DNA from: Pachyseris speciosa
Lineage: Eukaryota > Cnidaria > Anthozoa > Scleractinia > Pachyseridae
Reading direction: 5' to 3'
Assembly: GCA_016490735.1 (NCBI GenBank)
Contig: JAEMWC010000077.1
Location: forward strand, 122,501 to 186,500
Length of the DNA stretch: 64,000 bases
The notes below the pieces were generated by a model. The model was not told the origin of the DNA. It searched no databases and saw nothing but the letters and a program-made list of their open reading frames with translations. Both the position numbers and the translations under genes were made by a program. Below, piece by piece: positions 1 to 11,247 of this stretch (its first letter is position 1; every line of letters starts with the position of its first letter).

Positions 1-2003
1 TCGTTCAAAAAAAGAACGTGTATAAATAAATCTATAATAATTACAGCTATGTTATAATATATTTATTCAATTTTTGAAACAACTCAATAAATATATTTTA
101 ACAAGTTAGTAATAAAATTACATGAAATATAAAAAGCTAAAACCTACTAAAAAACCATATACTAAAAACGTGACTGGAAAGCTATAATACACGTTCTAAA
201 AACAGTAAAAGCTACAATCGTGCACTATAAGACACGTTCTAAAAAGCTGCAATCGTGCAATTTACTTCTGAAGTCATTAGTATCACTTGAAAGACGCACT
301 TGAGAAGGTAAGTTACTGTTCCATAACTTAGCCTGAGCCTTACCATAGTCCGTATGTGCAAATGTGCCGACCAGGAAATCCAATACAGACAGCATAAGAA
401 TTGCAAGAAGCAACAGCTGCAGTTTGACAACCCACTTGACACCAGCGAGGACAACGATTAACAAAATGAGAGAAGTTACCAGGCCAATTACACGTACTGC
501 CCAAGAACTCTCCCAGCCAGTTGTTTCTGCCATAGATTCGCCAAATCCAGCACAGAACAATGATATACTAACAGCCTAGTGGGAAAAAAATTACGACAGA
601 ATTTGAAGTACATGTTAATAGTTACACTGTAACGTTATAACAGTGAATATTTAACAAATGGATTGCATAATTGGCAGTGTGTGTGCATGCTCTGAAAACG
701 CTCTGAAAAGTACAAAGATGAGTAGCTACGAGCCGCAGGCGAGTAGCGTGACGGTTTTCTTTTTTTAACCACTTTTTAGCTTACTCCTGCCATCAGAGTA
801 CAACGCACTGCCAAATGGAATCTATTTGTTTTATACATTGTCTTTTCAACTTTCTTCGGCTCATGACGTCATTCGTGCGTCTGGTTTTTAATCGCAAACT
901 TCTCTAGACCAATCATAATGTGAGGTGTTGCACCGGCCATTGTATAATGAATAACACAGAGAGCAACTCCAATGCTTATGCTTTGATGACATCATATAAT
1001 GCGCTTATTACGTCACGATTTCCAACTGGCCGCTATTTTGTTTTTCAAAATTTTCCCAGGAACTACTGTATAAAGTCTTGATGTTTTGAAAACAAACCGC
1101 TGCAGCCAGAGAAAGGTTAATTACTCAGGCCCTGGAGAGAGGGTGGAAGGAAGGAAGGAAGGAAGGAAGGAAGGAAGGAAGGAAGGGAGGGAGGGAGGGA
1201 GGAAGGGAGGAAGGAAGGAAGGAAGGAAGGAAGGAAGGAAGGAAGGAAGGAAGGAAGGCATTTATTGGTTGAAATTTCGTTTTGGGTGTGTCAGGTCTGG
1301 TCCTCAAATTAAGATGCTATTTGAGCCCAAAATATGCACTCAATTGTTGTTTTCCAATACCTGCTTTCTTCCCCAAAAATTGTGCATCTGAAGCAGTGGA
1401 TCACACTCTGCCATTCACCAACCTCCCCCACCCTCGCCTCCTTGTTACTCACCACCCCTCCTCCCTCGAACCCAAACTTTCCAGGGACTGTTTAGAATGA
1501 GAAATAATTATACATGTCCGTTAACTTTTCCAGCACTTACCATACCAAATGAATACAGAATTCCTACTGTGCCACCACTCCGCTGGCCAAGCACATGTGC
1601 TAACAGGAAGTAAACGCCTCCACTCTCAACATGTGTTCTCTCACAAATACCGATTGCAGATAATGCGGGTGCCAAGGCAACAAGCAGTGTTAAGACAATA
1701 ATCAGGAGGGATAGCCCAATGCCTGCATTGCCCTGTATTATAAGCACAACCAAATGTTCAGTCATTGAAATGGTAAAATGTACTTGTTGTTCCTACTCAG
1801 TTCACTAGGAGTTTTCTAGCATTTGAAGGCCTTCCTGTAAGGGGCATATATCACTTTTTTTTTTGCTTAAAATCCAAACTATCTCTAAATGCACTCTACT
1901 TTGGAAACAGAATAGAAATGGTTTCAGAATACTTTAATAATTTTAATTAATAGATATACTCTTTCAACAGTATACAAGTTGTACTAGGAGTTATAGAAGT
2001 AAA

Positions 2004-2048
<45 letters not shown>

Positions 2049-5000
2049 TAAAGTAATAAATAAATAATAGTTAAATTGATAAAAGAGAAAATTGTTTACA
2101 ATGTCAAATCTAAAAATAGGTATCTACACTTTAAAATTACTGTTTACATGATTTATCTACACTAAGATTTAATCTCATAAAAACCTAATCATTGATCTTA
2201 TGGTCGGCATTATACCATCAGTGAAGGGGGAAATATCAGTGGTTACAAGTAATTTATTTCAGGCTATCATTGACCTTGGGTAAAAAGACGTTTTGCACTC
2301 TTATTTTGTCATTTGAAGGCAGGATCCAAAATGATTAGCTTGTGACATTTCCCCCAAACTCGAGGAACAAATACTGATGCCAGGGGTGTAGCGTCCATAT
2401 ATATACACACGTACGCCCGTGCGTACACCTGAAATTTGGACAAAAATGTTTTTCTTATTCCTGGAAAGCATCAGTTTTAAAGTTACCATAAAATTGGGAC
2501 GATTTTTAAATGCCAAATTACACTGGCGTTTGTGTGTAAATCTCTCCAGTATCTCTTCAGGAATCCATACACGGCAAAAAAAGTCACATACATTTGTAGG
2601 AGTGAAAACAAAAGCAAATTGAAAAAAATCTACCCTCCACCTATCCTGTGTCAACTTGCACTGCTGAGCATAGCTTCAGCAGCATGAAGAGACTGAAAAC
2701 CCCTTACGAAGTACCATGACAGACTGGAGATTGAGCTCTTTAACAATTCTTCACATTCAATGAGCACACGGACGTTGACATTGATCATGTTATAACAGAG
2801 TTTGCCCTTCTGAAGGGAAATATGAAATACTAGGAAATGGCATTTCCGAGACCCTACATTTCACAACTTTCTGGGGGAGCACGCCCCCACACCCCCTAGT
2901 TTGAAGTGCCTTTGGCGCTAGAAATTTTCTTCTCTGTGCAAAAAGCCATACACCTTCAAAATCTCACGCTACTTCCCTGGATGCATGGTTGATGTCTTTT
3001 GTTTTTCGTTGGTTAAGTTTTAGGCAAAATTCACACGCTAATTTGCTGTATCCAGGCCTTGAAATCGCAAAATTAAAGTACCAAACTTCATTTCTGACAC
3101 CATACCCAGTCTGTATGCCAAAGTAGAAGGAATTTGGAGAGATTTAGATTTTAAGGCCAAAAAAGTGAATTTATACACCCCTTTTGTAACAAGCCCTTCA
3201 ATTGAGCAGCACTCTCCATTCAGTGTGAATGATATATGACGATCATTCTTCATTTGATTTTGACTCTCCATTCAACCACTTGTTTTCCTGCATTAAACGT
3301 TAAGTCTATCATTTGAGGCTTAATAATGACTGAGACTCTGTTGCACATGCACATTCAGAATTATTTAGGCTTAGCTTTCAAGAAGTAATTTGTTGTGGTG
3401 TTTAAATATCATCCTTTTGCTAAAATTCAGTGCAATGATACAGGTGTACAAATGGCTTGAGAACGTACCACCATCCATCCTGTCCGAAGAAAAATGACAA
3501 CTCCAAAAATGTTGAGCATACATGATGTAAATACACCTGTAGAATGTAATAAATTAATATTAAACTATAATTGTTAAAGAAGGCTAAGTTAAATTTATAT
3601 TGCATTTATTTAACAAATCAGTGGAAACAAGGATGGCAAAAACTGTATAATATACACAGTGTAGTAGAATACTTCAATCTCTTCTTATTAATTATTAATT
3701 AAAACTATTTGCATCATTTACAATGTTTACTCCTGCCTGGCATAGATTTAGTTGTTTCAAACTCTTAAACTTCATTGTTGTTACAGGCCATAATATACAG
3801 CTTGTTTCCATGGCTACAAATTCTGACACCTGGGAACAAACTGCCATGGACCCGAGGCAAGTCCATCATAAATTGCCAAGACATGTGAGGACAAAAGGAG
3901 CAACCCTCAAGTCAGGACGCCCCCTCACCACCTGCCCAGGGTGTCAACATGTGATCTGTGCAAAGATCTGCCTCATCACCCATCTACGCACCCACAGACA
4001 GTCTCAGCCCTTTCAACCTCATGATGACTGGAGTGGTCCTCAACTCGACACACAAACACACCTGCATCACAACATCCCAAATGGTACTTCTGTGACAGAA
4101 CTTTCAGATCTTTCAGCTTCCCCAACCACTGTCAATCAATACACAATTATAATGCAGTGCGCTTACCGTCCCATGTTCCAAACAACACCGGTTCCCTGAC
4201 AAAAAAGTTTGCTTTCCACCACGGCTTTTGTGATACACTATCTCCCTATATTGTGAAAAAAAAAATATATTTTATTATAATAAAATAAAAATTGAATCAT
4301 TTTCAATTGAAACATGCAAACTTGTTAAGTTTTGAAAAGGAGGTAACAGAATGAAAATACTGGTGTGAATGATATGAAATGAATCATAATAAAATGAACT
4401 GCGCAATTGCATAAATTGCTTTCACAACTGCAAGGATCTTTCTTCATTTGAGAATGAAAATAGCAGGTAACTGTGGACACCATGTTGCTTTCTCAAGGAA
4501 TGATGGGAGTTAATGCTGGCTGTAAAAAAACGGGAAGCAAACATGGCAGAAGCTGATGTTATGTTGTTTCCAGCTTAAACTGGGCATGCTTAATTTTATT
4601 CAAAAGATCATGAGATGACGCATCCTCCTGAAGCAATTTACATTTGATAGGTTTCTAATATTCAATGAAATAAATATGCTTTAAGCAAGCATTTTAGAGT
4701 GTTTTTGTTGTTGTTGTTGTTGTTGTTTGTTTTGTTTGTTTTTTCACTAAAACGCTAGTGAATGTCTTTTGAACCAAAGAACTTATGGCAAATACTTTGG
4801 TAAATATTTCACTAAGAAAGCTGGTAACATTTTTGTGAAGAGTCAGGAAAAATAACTGGCTACCGGCTCTTAACAAGAATGCTGTAAACTTGATTCTACT
4901 TTCTGCAACAGTTCATACAACTTTTCTTGCAATGATTTTGGCCATTGCAAGGTATGTTAGTTACACTTGGTAACAATGTTTCATGCAACTTGTCTTGCAA

Positions 5001-8000
5001 TGGTGTTGCAAAACAAGTTGCATGAAACAATTTTTTGCACAGTGCAAGAAATCCCCACTCTGCAACAAATTTTGAAAATGTTGATTTTATGGGTGGATAA
5101 ATAATAACAGAATAAAATGTGTTGGAAATGCTGGTGGTCTATTCCATTTTGGTTTTCGAGGTTCTACAAGAGGGCAAAGGAATTAACACCTTGCTTTCAT
5201 CTAAGTAAGTGGCTCACAAACAAATGTCTTTCAAAATACATTTGACTCAGGTGCTTTAGCAAGGTACAAACTGGAAATTAACTACAAGTTTGTTACCGTA
5301 CAAAGTGACAACAGACATTAGAAACACACAGAAACACATGGAAGCCAAAATTCCCTGAGTTTTTTTGTGGCAAAACTTGAAAATATATTGTTGTCATTTA
5401 TATTGCTCAAAATTATGCAGCCACACTGAATGGTTGAGGCCTTCCAAGGGGTAGAAGCGATAAGCGACAACGGCTCAGAGTGAAAACAGGCAACAGTCAT
5501 CTCCCAAAACACTGACAAGTTCCAACAGAAAAAGCATGACAATTTGCAACAAGGAGAATTCACTTTCCATTCCGCTTTGTTTTCTTTGCAACAAGCGAGA
5601 GACAGAGTTATAAGCAAGCAACAAAGCAACACCAGACCACCCCTTGAGAGGCCTCGTGGTTGTCATTTCTTTGTATTTAATAGTCCAGCAGTATGCCTCC
5701 TAGTATAATTATAAATTAATGCACGTGATGTACAGTACAAGTATTAAGGGATAGGCACGAAAGTGATCATTAAGCAAAGAGATTTTTATATTATTCTGCT
5801 AAAGTATCCATTATAACAATTATTATGTAACATTAGTATAAATCTACTAGCATTCTATCACGAATGCCATTCTCTGGTAGGTTACACGTACACTGCTCGC
5901 TATCTATCCAACAATTACATTATGAGCTCGAGAGTTCTATTGTATGATAGCTGATAAGGGCACAGCCTGAATTAGCTATCACGCATAGAAATCGAGAGGA
6001 AATTATCTAATTGTTTTAGTATCAATCTACTAGTCATTCAAAATTAAACTTCAATCAAATAATCTAAATCCTCCTTGCAGACATGAAGAAAATGTGAAGA
6101 AGCAGCTGACATGTTGTTGACAACCGCTACTCACAATAGTTAGCGAGTAGCGAGTAGTTAGCGATATATTAATGACTTTCACCATTGCTCTAAAGTTCTT
6201 GATTTCCATTTATTTGCTGATGACAGTAATTTATTCTGCAAACATAAAAACCTCATCTCTCTACAGGCAAGTATTAATGATGAACTCTCTAATGTTAATT
6301 CCTGGCTTTGTGCAAATAAACTTTCTCTTAATATAGAAAAAACCAGTTTTGTAATTTTTCATCCTCCTCAAAGGAAAGTTCCATTCAACTTCCACCTAAC
6401 TCTAAATGGGAAACAGTTGCAACAGGATTCCTGTATTAAATACCTAGGAATTTTAATTGATTCAAATTTATCCTGGAAACCTCAAATTGCATGCATTGTA
6501 AAGAAAATTAAAAGAAGTGTAGGGATCTTGTCTAAGCTTCGCCATTATGTTAATATTGATATTCTTACTAATCTCTATTACTCTTTAATCTACCCATTTC
6601 TGACCTATGGTATAATTATCTGGGGTAATACATATCCAACTACACTTCAGCCTTTATATATTTTACAGAAAAAAGCAGTGCGAATCATGACTTTTTCCTC
6701 ATTTGATGAACATTCAACTCCACTGTTTAGATTATTAGCAATTATGAAGCTCTCTGATCTTGTTACATTTCATATTGCACTTTTTATGCATAAATTTCAC
6801 AACAAGTTACTACCTTCAAATTTTGATAGCTTCTTCAATTCAGTACTTAGTATCCATAACTACAATACACGTAGTGCAGCAAATCAATCTTATTACCTGC
6901 CTCGAGCTAGAACAAACTATGGAATATTTAATATTCGCTTTCAAGGACCAAAGGTATGGAACTCTCTTGGGAAAGATATAAAGTCAATTCCTTTCAGTAA
7001 ATTTAAAACAAAATTAAAAAATGAATTGCTGTGCCAGTATTAATGTTACTTTGGTTTCTGTTTTCCCTGAGTAACGAATTTCTTCCCAGTTATTTCTGAT
7101 TTATTTGCTGCTCTGCATTTAACTTATCATATTCAGGATTTCATTTTTAATACATTTCTAATATATTTGTCTTTTTCCCCATGACTTGTAAATTTCGTTT
7201 ATTTATAGTTATAATAGTTTAATTTTGTGTGTGTGTGTGTGTCTGTGTTCTTTCGACCCTAATATTGTAATTTATTCTATGTAATTTGGCTTCCTAGCCT
7301 TGTTAACTTTCTAGTTATTTTAGGAAGCCAAGACCCTTTTAGTTTTAGTTTTTATTTCATGTAAATTTCAATATTCTTAAGTGTAAGGGTCAATAAAGTT
7401 GTTGTTGTTGTTGTTGTAGTGTAGCCAATCAGAGAACACCATCAACGCCAGTAGATTTATACTAATTTGTGATAGATTGTGAGTAGCGGTTGTCAACAAC
7501 ATGTCACTATGCATAATATATACACACTGTAGCTGATTCAGGCTGTGCCCTTATCAGCTATCACATGGTAGATCTCAAGCTCATAATAATTGTTAATTTT
7601 GTAATAGTTATATTAAGTCTTATGTAACTTATGGATAAATTAAAAAAAAATTACTCTTTGTTGCCAAGTCAAAGGTATACAGTTTTATAGTTAAAAACTG
7701 TGGCCATGACACAAGTATAAATATAAATAAAAATGAAGTCCTTTTCTATACCAACTATTTGATTATTTACACAATGTACATTACCACGCTATCTATCGCG
7801 CAACTTTGGAGAGTTAGGAATTTGTGAAAATGTCTTGGGGTTGCCCGAGGGTACAGTACATGTTGAATTTTTGAGCTGATTGTATTCTTGACAAGTTCAA
7901 AATGCGATACTCCCAGAAAGATATTCTTTCCCATGGTTACTTTGCAAGATTTTCTAGAAGCTGATTTCTAAGAATTGCAGAACACTTACCTCATCAGAGA

Positions 8001-9124
8001 GGTTGAAATTTAATAAGTCAATAATTAGCCCGCCTTCCATCAAGGTCTGTATTTAGCTAGTCAAGCTTCAGATTTGTTTGAAACAACAGAGATACTCACA
8101 CTGCCGAGCCATGTCATTAGATCGACTTATTAAGACGATTACTTGGCTGAATACAATGCGATGAGGGATCGAAAAAAATTGCGGTAAGCGTGCTATGACC
8201 CTTTGGATTTATTTTCAACGTTGAGTGATTGACAAAATTATATTCTTACACGCAAGAGTGAGTTTGAAGTATCGGATAAAACACATTCGATTCGTCAGCG
8301 AGAAGGCTTTCATTAATTTATTGAAAGTATTGGGAATAATGGAGTTTGAGACACCGAGAAATTATTGAAGCGTCTATCGAATTTCATGTAATCCGTACAC
8401 AAGTACGTGTTGCCAAATAGCATTATTTCTGATTAACAATTCATGCAGGGAAAAATAGTTTTTCCGGTCGTCTTTTGTTTACAATCATGAAATATTATCA
8501 AGAAAAAATTCCGGCCAAGCTGATTCCTCTCATCTTGTGTTCTTTTTCCAGCCCAAAGCCTCCCTTATATTTCTAGAACGATTGCGATCCTTACTCATAA
8601 AAATATCCCTATACAAGTCAACATTTAAATCAAACCATTTGTCATATATTCATGGCCGGTAAATAACTGAGGGCAGCTGGATTCAAACAGACCGCATAAA
8701 ATGTAACCCTGATAAAACGTTGGATGCCAACCAAATTGCAGCGTGAATTTTTCCTTGTTTTATAGAATGAAACCATTACTGGACCCCATTCGAAATAAAA
8801 ATTAACAAGTCTCTCTTTTTCAAAAATATTATTAACAGTAAAAGTCGAGCGAAATATAGTTTTCGAAAGCGTTCGAACATAAGATCATGAAATCGACAAA
8901 CCCCATGACAAGTAATATACACTCAATAATATTGGGTTAGAAAGGAAAAAAAAATTCACCTGATCCTCGTCGAAAAGATCTTTCACGTTTGGATTTCCAC
9001 TGGCTGTACTTCCGCTCGCTTTTGGCTCCGAATTATCCTGCTGCCATCGCGGTGGCGAGTTCTGACCGACTGGATCCAAACCAAATCTGCTCCAATTCAC
9101 ATCTCCTTTGTTGTTACCCGTCAT
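1..9124 (-). CDS. SLC12A8-like cation-chloride cotransporter family gene (5' part, partial)
   Basis: Four coding exons are visible on the minus strand: 8960-9124 (start ATG, 55 codons), 3469-3536, 1541-1732 and about 266-575. Each has GT/AG borders, and the three downstream exons join in phase. Exon 1 ends in a KDLFDEDQ stretch like the SLC12A8 N terminus. Exon 3469-3536 encodes [20 protein letters not shown], the conserved first membrane helix of SLC12 carriers. Exon 1541-1732 continues through GNAGIG, the [19 protein letters not shown] segment and [11 protein letters not shown]. Exon 266-575 carries [13 protein letters not shown] and [15 protein letters not shown], close to human SLC12A8 in residue order. 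SLC12 proteins are multi-pass amino-acid-polyamine-organocation superfamily carriers; the transported substrate of this member cannot be told from sequence. The exon that should carry the WEPVxFGTWDG motif between 3536 and 8960 was not found, and the 3' half lies outside the window. Confidence 0.82.
576..1540. other. Intron of the SLC12A8-like gene
   Basis: No coding sequence is seen. Bases around 725-750 carry an ACGAGCCGCAGGCGAGTAGC motif whose core GAGCCGCAGGC recurs as the loop of the foldback repeat at 28.7 kb, suggesting a related dispersed repeat. A pure AAGG microsatellite fills about 1144-1258. Open frames across it (Lys/Glu/Gly/Arg one way, Leu/Pro/Ser/Phe the other) are only repeat translations. 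Confidence 0.7.
1144..1258. repeat. (AAGG)n microsatellite, about 115 bp
   Basis: Uninterrupted AAGG/GAAG tetramer run with a few GGGA variants near 1185-1210, inside an intron of the SLC12A8-like gene. Confidence 0.95.
1733..3468. other. Intron of the SLC12A8-like gene with repeat-like sequence
   Basis: An AATA/AAT microsatellite lies at about 2000-2047. The stretch 2300-2930 looks like old dispersed repeat (short ORFs on both strands, and a GGGGGAGCACGCCCCCACAC segment at about 2873-2892 of a type common in cnidarian repeats), but I cannot assign a family. No exon was recognised. Confidence 0.5.
2000..2047. repeat. (AAAT)n/(AAT)n compound microsatellite
   Basis: About five AAAT units run directly into about nine AAT units, inside the intron. 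Confidence 0.9.
3795..4010 (+). pseudogene. LINE ORF2 C-terminal remnant with Cys-His motif
   Basis: The plus frame contains DTWEQTAMD, then a basic stretch, then [20 protein letters not shown] followed by His. The CxxC...HLRTH tail, preceded by a W-E-x-x-A-x-D motif, is the pattern I know from the 3' end of invertebrate endonuclease-reverse transcriptase LINE ORFs (usually CxxCxRxxxxxIGLxSHLRTH). No RT core precedes it, so this is a 5'-truncated fossil. It sits antisense inside the SLC12A8-like intron. The surrounding ORF (3723-4199) is open for 158 codons, but only this part is recognisable. Confidence 0.5.
4697..4740. repeat. (TTG)n / TTTG-rich simple repeat
   Basis: A run of about seven TTG units followed by TTTG-rich sequence, within the SLC12A8-like intron. 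Confidence 0.85.
5829..6164. repeat. Foldback-type dispersed repeat, left part (split by LINE)
   Basis: Shares CATTAGTATAAATCTACTAG, the GATAGCTGAT motif followed by a GGGCACAGCCTGA or similar block, and a GTTGTTGACAACCGCTACTC block with a second copy at about 16480-16800. The order of blocks is partly rearranged between copies. The right part resumes at about 7425, after the LINE at 6168-7418. Confidence 0.6.
6168..7418 (+). mobile_element. 5'-truncated non-LTR retrotransposon (LINE), RT C-terminal half plus 3' UTR
   Basis: One frame is open from 6168 to the TAA at 7041-7043 (291 codons, no internal stop). It begins in the middle of a reverse transcriptase: the FADD catalytic box is at 6213-6224, followed by [24 protein letters not shown] (about 6440), [14 protein letters not shown] and the tail motif [12 protein letters not shown]. 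This is the palm/thumb end of an L2/CR1/Jockey-type RT. A roughly 350-bp 3' UTR follows, ending in CAATAAAG and a (TTG)n tail at 7398-7418, as in L2-like LINEs. The 5' half of the element, including the endonuclease, is missing. The intact frame suggests a fairly young insertion. It lies inside an older foldback repeat. Confidence 0.85.
7425..7600. repeat. Foldback-type dispersed repeat, right part
   Basis: Contains AGTAGATTTATACTAATTTG, GTTGTCAACAACATG and a CAGGCTGTGCCCTTATCAGC block, matching the copies at 5829-6164 and 16480-16800. It resumes directly after the (TTG)n tail of the LINE. Confidence 0.6.
7990..8040 (-). CDS. Possible alternative first coding exon of the SLC12A8-like gene
   Basis: On the minus strand an ATG at 8040 opens 17 codons ([17 protein letters not shown]) that end exactly at a strong donor, GAG|GTAAGTG. 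The exon ends in phase 0, as does the main first exon at 8960-9124, so either could splice to the same downstream exon. The product would be a short acidic N terminus. Seventeen codons are too few to prove coding; the support is only the start, the phase and the donor. Confidence 0.25.
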
Positions 9125-9420
9125 CTCTTCAGCTCTTGTGAAAGTCCAGCCCTTGATATCACTTCCTTGAGAAACTCTGCAGGGCTTCGCTTGCCCATGA
9201 AGGGCAAAATTTCACTCAGAGGGCATAGAATATCATGCGATCAGACGAAGGCCATCAGCTTTCATCAAAATTCGTGGCGGCAAATATGAATATTCATAAC
9301 AGTTACAGTTGTTCCGATTTGACAGCCAATCAAGTGTTGTCAATAACAACCGCGCGAGCTCGCGTGGACGATGGGCGGGACGGCGCGGGCGAATTTTCGC
9401 GCGGGCTAACGCGTTTTATC
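9125..9420 (-). promoter_or_regulatory. Promoter/5' leader region of the SLC12A8-like gene
   Basis: This is the stretch directly upstream of the first coding exon. Bases 9348-9412 are strongly GC- and CpG-rich (CGCGCGAGCTCGCG, GGGCGGGACGGCGCGGGC, TTTTCGCGCGGGCTAACGCG), unlike the AT-rich surroundings. GGGCGGG matches an Sp1-type GC box. The start site itself cannot be placed from sequence. Confidence 0.45.
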
Positions 9421-9600
9421 TTTTTTTTTTTAATCTTAATATTCTGATTAAATATTGTCTATGATAATCGGGAAAAATGCACTAATTCGGAAAAAAAGTA
9501 TTTTCTGGAACGTTCCCACACTAATTTGACGAGCCAAACGTTTCGAAACGACACTAAAAATTTGATTGAAATATTATACACTATAATGCACTTGTCAACC

Positions 9601-9632
9601 GGCAGGAGCCCACGAATGGGCTCCTGCAACCG
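9601..9632. repeat. Short perfect hairpin
   Basis: GCAGGAGCCCA and its reverse complement flank a few bases (CGAA), giving an 11-bp stem. It is too short to class as a transposon by itself. Confidence 0.7.
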
Positions 9633-9861
9633 GCTATAACTTCAAAGCGGTTTCGAAACCATTTATTAAATGAAATAAACATTTCTACGCTGATTATATG
9701 TTTTCAAATAATTATTAAGAAATAAAAAATAGACAATGCGCCGAACAGGGAAAACATACTTAAATCTACCGTATAGTCGAGACATTTTCTGAAAAAGAGA
9801 GCCGGAGTTGTCTTCAAGTCGGAAAGATTTCTAAACAGATTTTAGCGATCACCAGGGCCCA

Positions 9862-9966
9862 GTTGCTCGAAGCATGGTTAGAGCTAACCCGGGTTAAATA
9901 CCATGACAACCGATTGGTTTTAATACATCTTAACCAATGGTTAGCGCTAACCATGCTTCGAGCAAC
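9862..9966. mobile_element. Small palindromic MITE
   Basis: The terminal inverted repeats begin GTTGCTCGAAGCATGGTTAG and close with the reverse complement at 9966. The arms are about 28 bp and the element is 105 bp. No coding capacity. Confidence 0.75.
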
Positions 9967-9989
9967 TCAACCCAGCCAGATAGTTAGCC

Positions 9990-10250
9990 ATTCTCGTCCC
10001 CCGAGTCTTCGCTCCGTACTGCGCAGGCTTGACGAAACGAGAGACTCTCGAAAGAACCGACAGGTTGACGATTCTGATTTGCTTTTTCAAACAATTCAAA
10101 TAAACGGAAGTAAAACAGAACTCTTACAAATTCTCTGAACCCTAAGCATGCGCCGTTCAGCCGGAAGTCCGACTTTCAAATCGGATCTTTCCAGTGTCGT
10201 TCGTTTCCCGACCAATGGTCAAGGAAAACGAAGACCCTTGGGACGAGGTT
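9990..10250. mobile_element. Inverted-repeat element (MITE-like)
   Basis: TCTCGTCCCCCGAGTCTTCG near 9992 is matched inversely by CGAAGACCCTTGGGACGAG at about 10229-10247. TAGTTAGC occurs just outside both ends (about 9982 and 10252), possibly a target-site duplication. A 91-codon frame at 9863-10138 crosses this and the preceding MITE and is not a gene. Confidence 0.5.
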
Positions 10251-10254
10251 GATA

Positions 10255-11247
10255 GTTAGCTAGCTACTGTCTTTGTATCTAGTTTGACCACAGGTGTCCT
10301 AGTTTAGTTTCGTTTTTACGTTTCAATTTACTGATTCGTAGGGCGAAAGAAGATAGTTGACTGCCTTGCAAATCTCTTGTCCGAAAAATAAAATATTTAA
10401 CAATTATTCACCGAAGTGGAGGTGAATAGTACTTGCTAATAACCTCCGAGTTAACCAATCAGAGCGCGCGAAAAGCACTATTCACTTGTGTGGTATATAC
10501 TTAATCAGTATATAGAGACTTAGCAAGTTCTTTTCACCAATTTCATCTCAAGCGAGATAAAGTTCGTCCCGCGGGTGAGACGCATTCGTCCCGGAATTGC
10601 CGGAAACGGAAACCACCTTAGTGATTTCCGAGTGCTTTTCTCATCGGACACCCTCAAACTCTCATAAATCATTGAAACGACACTAAACTTCAAAAGAAGA
10701 TCAAGAAACGAACTTCAATATCGTCTTATTTTATTTATATCATCACTTCTTTAATCTTATAACAAGGAAACGAGCTGTCTTATGCTTTTACAACAATAAC
10801 AAAGAATTAATATACAGCATAATCATCGATATTTCATGGCACCTATGCAATGGAAAAAAATAGTCTGGCATTAAACGTTTGATATACAAATAACTAGACA
10901 AGAGTGGAATTTATGTAATAACATCTCAGCCATGATATTTACCTTCGAGTTTCCCGCAAAGCTGGTTGACAAGAACTTACGAGTCCCTTACGAAAAAGAG
11001 AGTGGTTTCACTTTCGGTGGTCTACGATGGCAGCGAACAAATTTTAAACAGATTAGTCGAGGTTGATGATGGCCGAAGTCCAACAAAAAGAACAAACCTG
11101 TTCAGCGGTTCAGATCCAATTCATCCATATATGTAGAGTATTCATCAAACCAATTGAAAGGCAGTTTTGACTGAGAAGTGAAAAAATGTGAAGATTTTTG
11201 TCAAAGAAATGGAATTAAATGCACATACAAACCATGCGACCAAGAAT
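10255..11247. other. Intergenic, no gene seen
   Basis: A tract at about 10404-10505 has loosely inverted halves (GAGGTGAATAGT ... ACTATTCAC) around AACCAATCAGAGCGCGCG, the same string class as at about 28877, so it is probably a dispersed repeat. The remainder to 11247 shows nothing recognisable. Confidence 0.5.

Larger units (their letters stand above)
3537..8959. other. Large intron of the SLC12A8-like gene, filled with retroelement and foldback remnants
   Basis: This interval holds a LINE C-terminal remnant (3795-4010), a TTG microsatellite (4697-4740), a foldback-repeat copy split by a LINE (5829-7600) and a possible alternative first exon (7990-8040). At least one SLC12A8-like exon should lie here but was not found. 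Stretches 4200-4690, 4740-5820 and 8041-8959 show nothing I can name. Confidence 0.55.

Noticed and set aside
1086..1391. Lys/Glu/Gly/Arg-rich ORF and its Pro/Ser/Phe-rich antisense partner
   Set aside because: Both follow the AAGG repeat; no coding signal outside it.
3038..3271. Minus-strand ORF of 77 codons in the SLC12A8-like intron
   Set aside because: No resemblance to SLC12 sequence and no acceptor/donor in phase.
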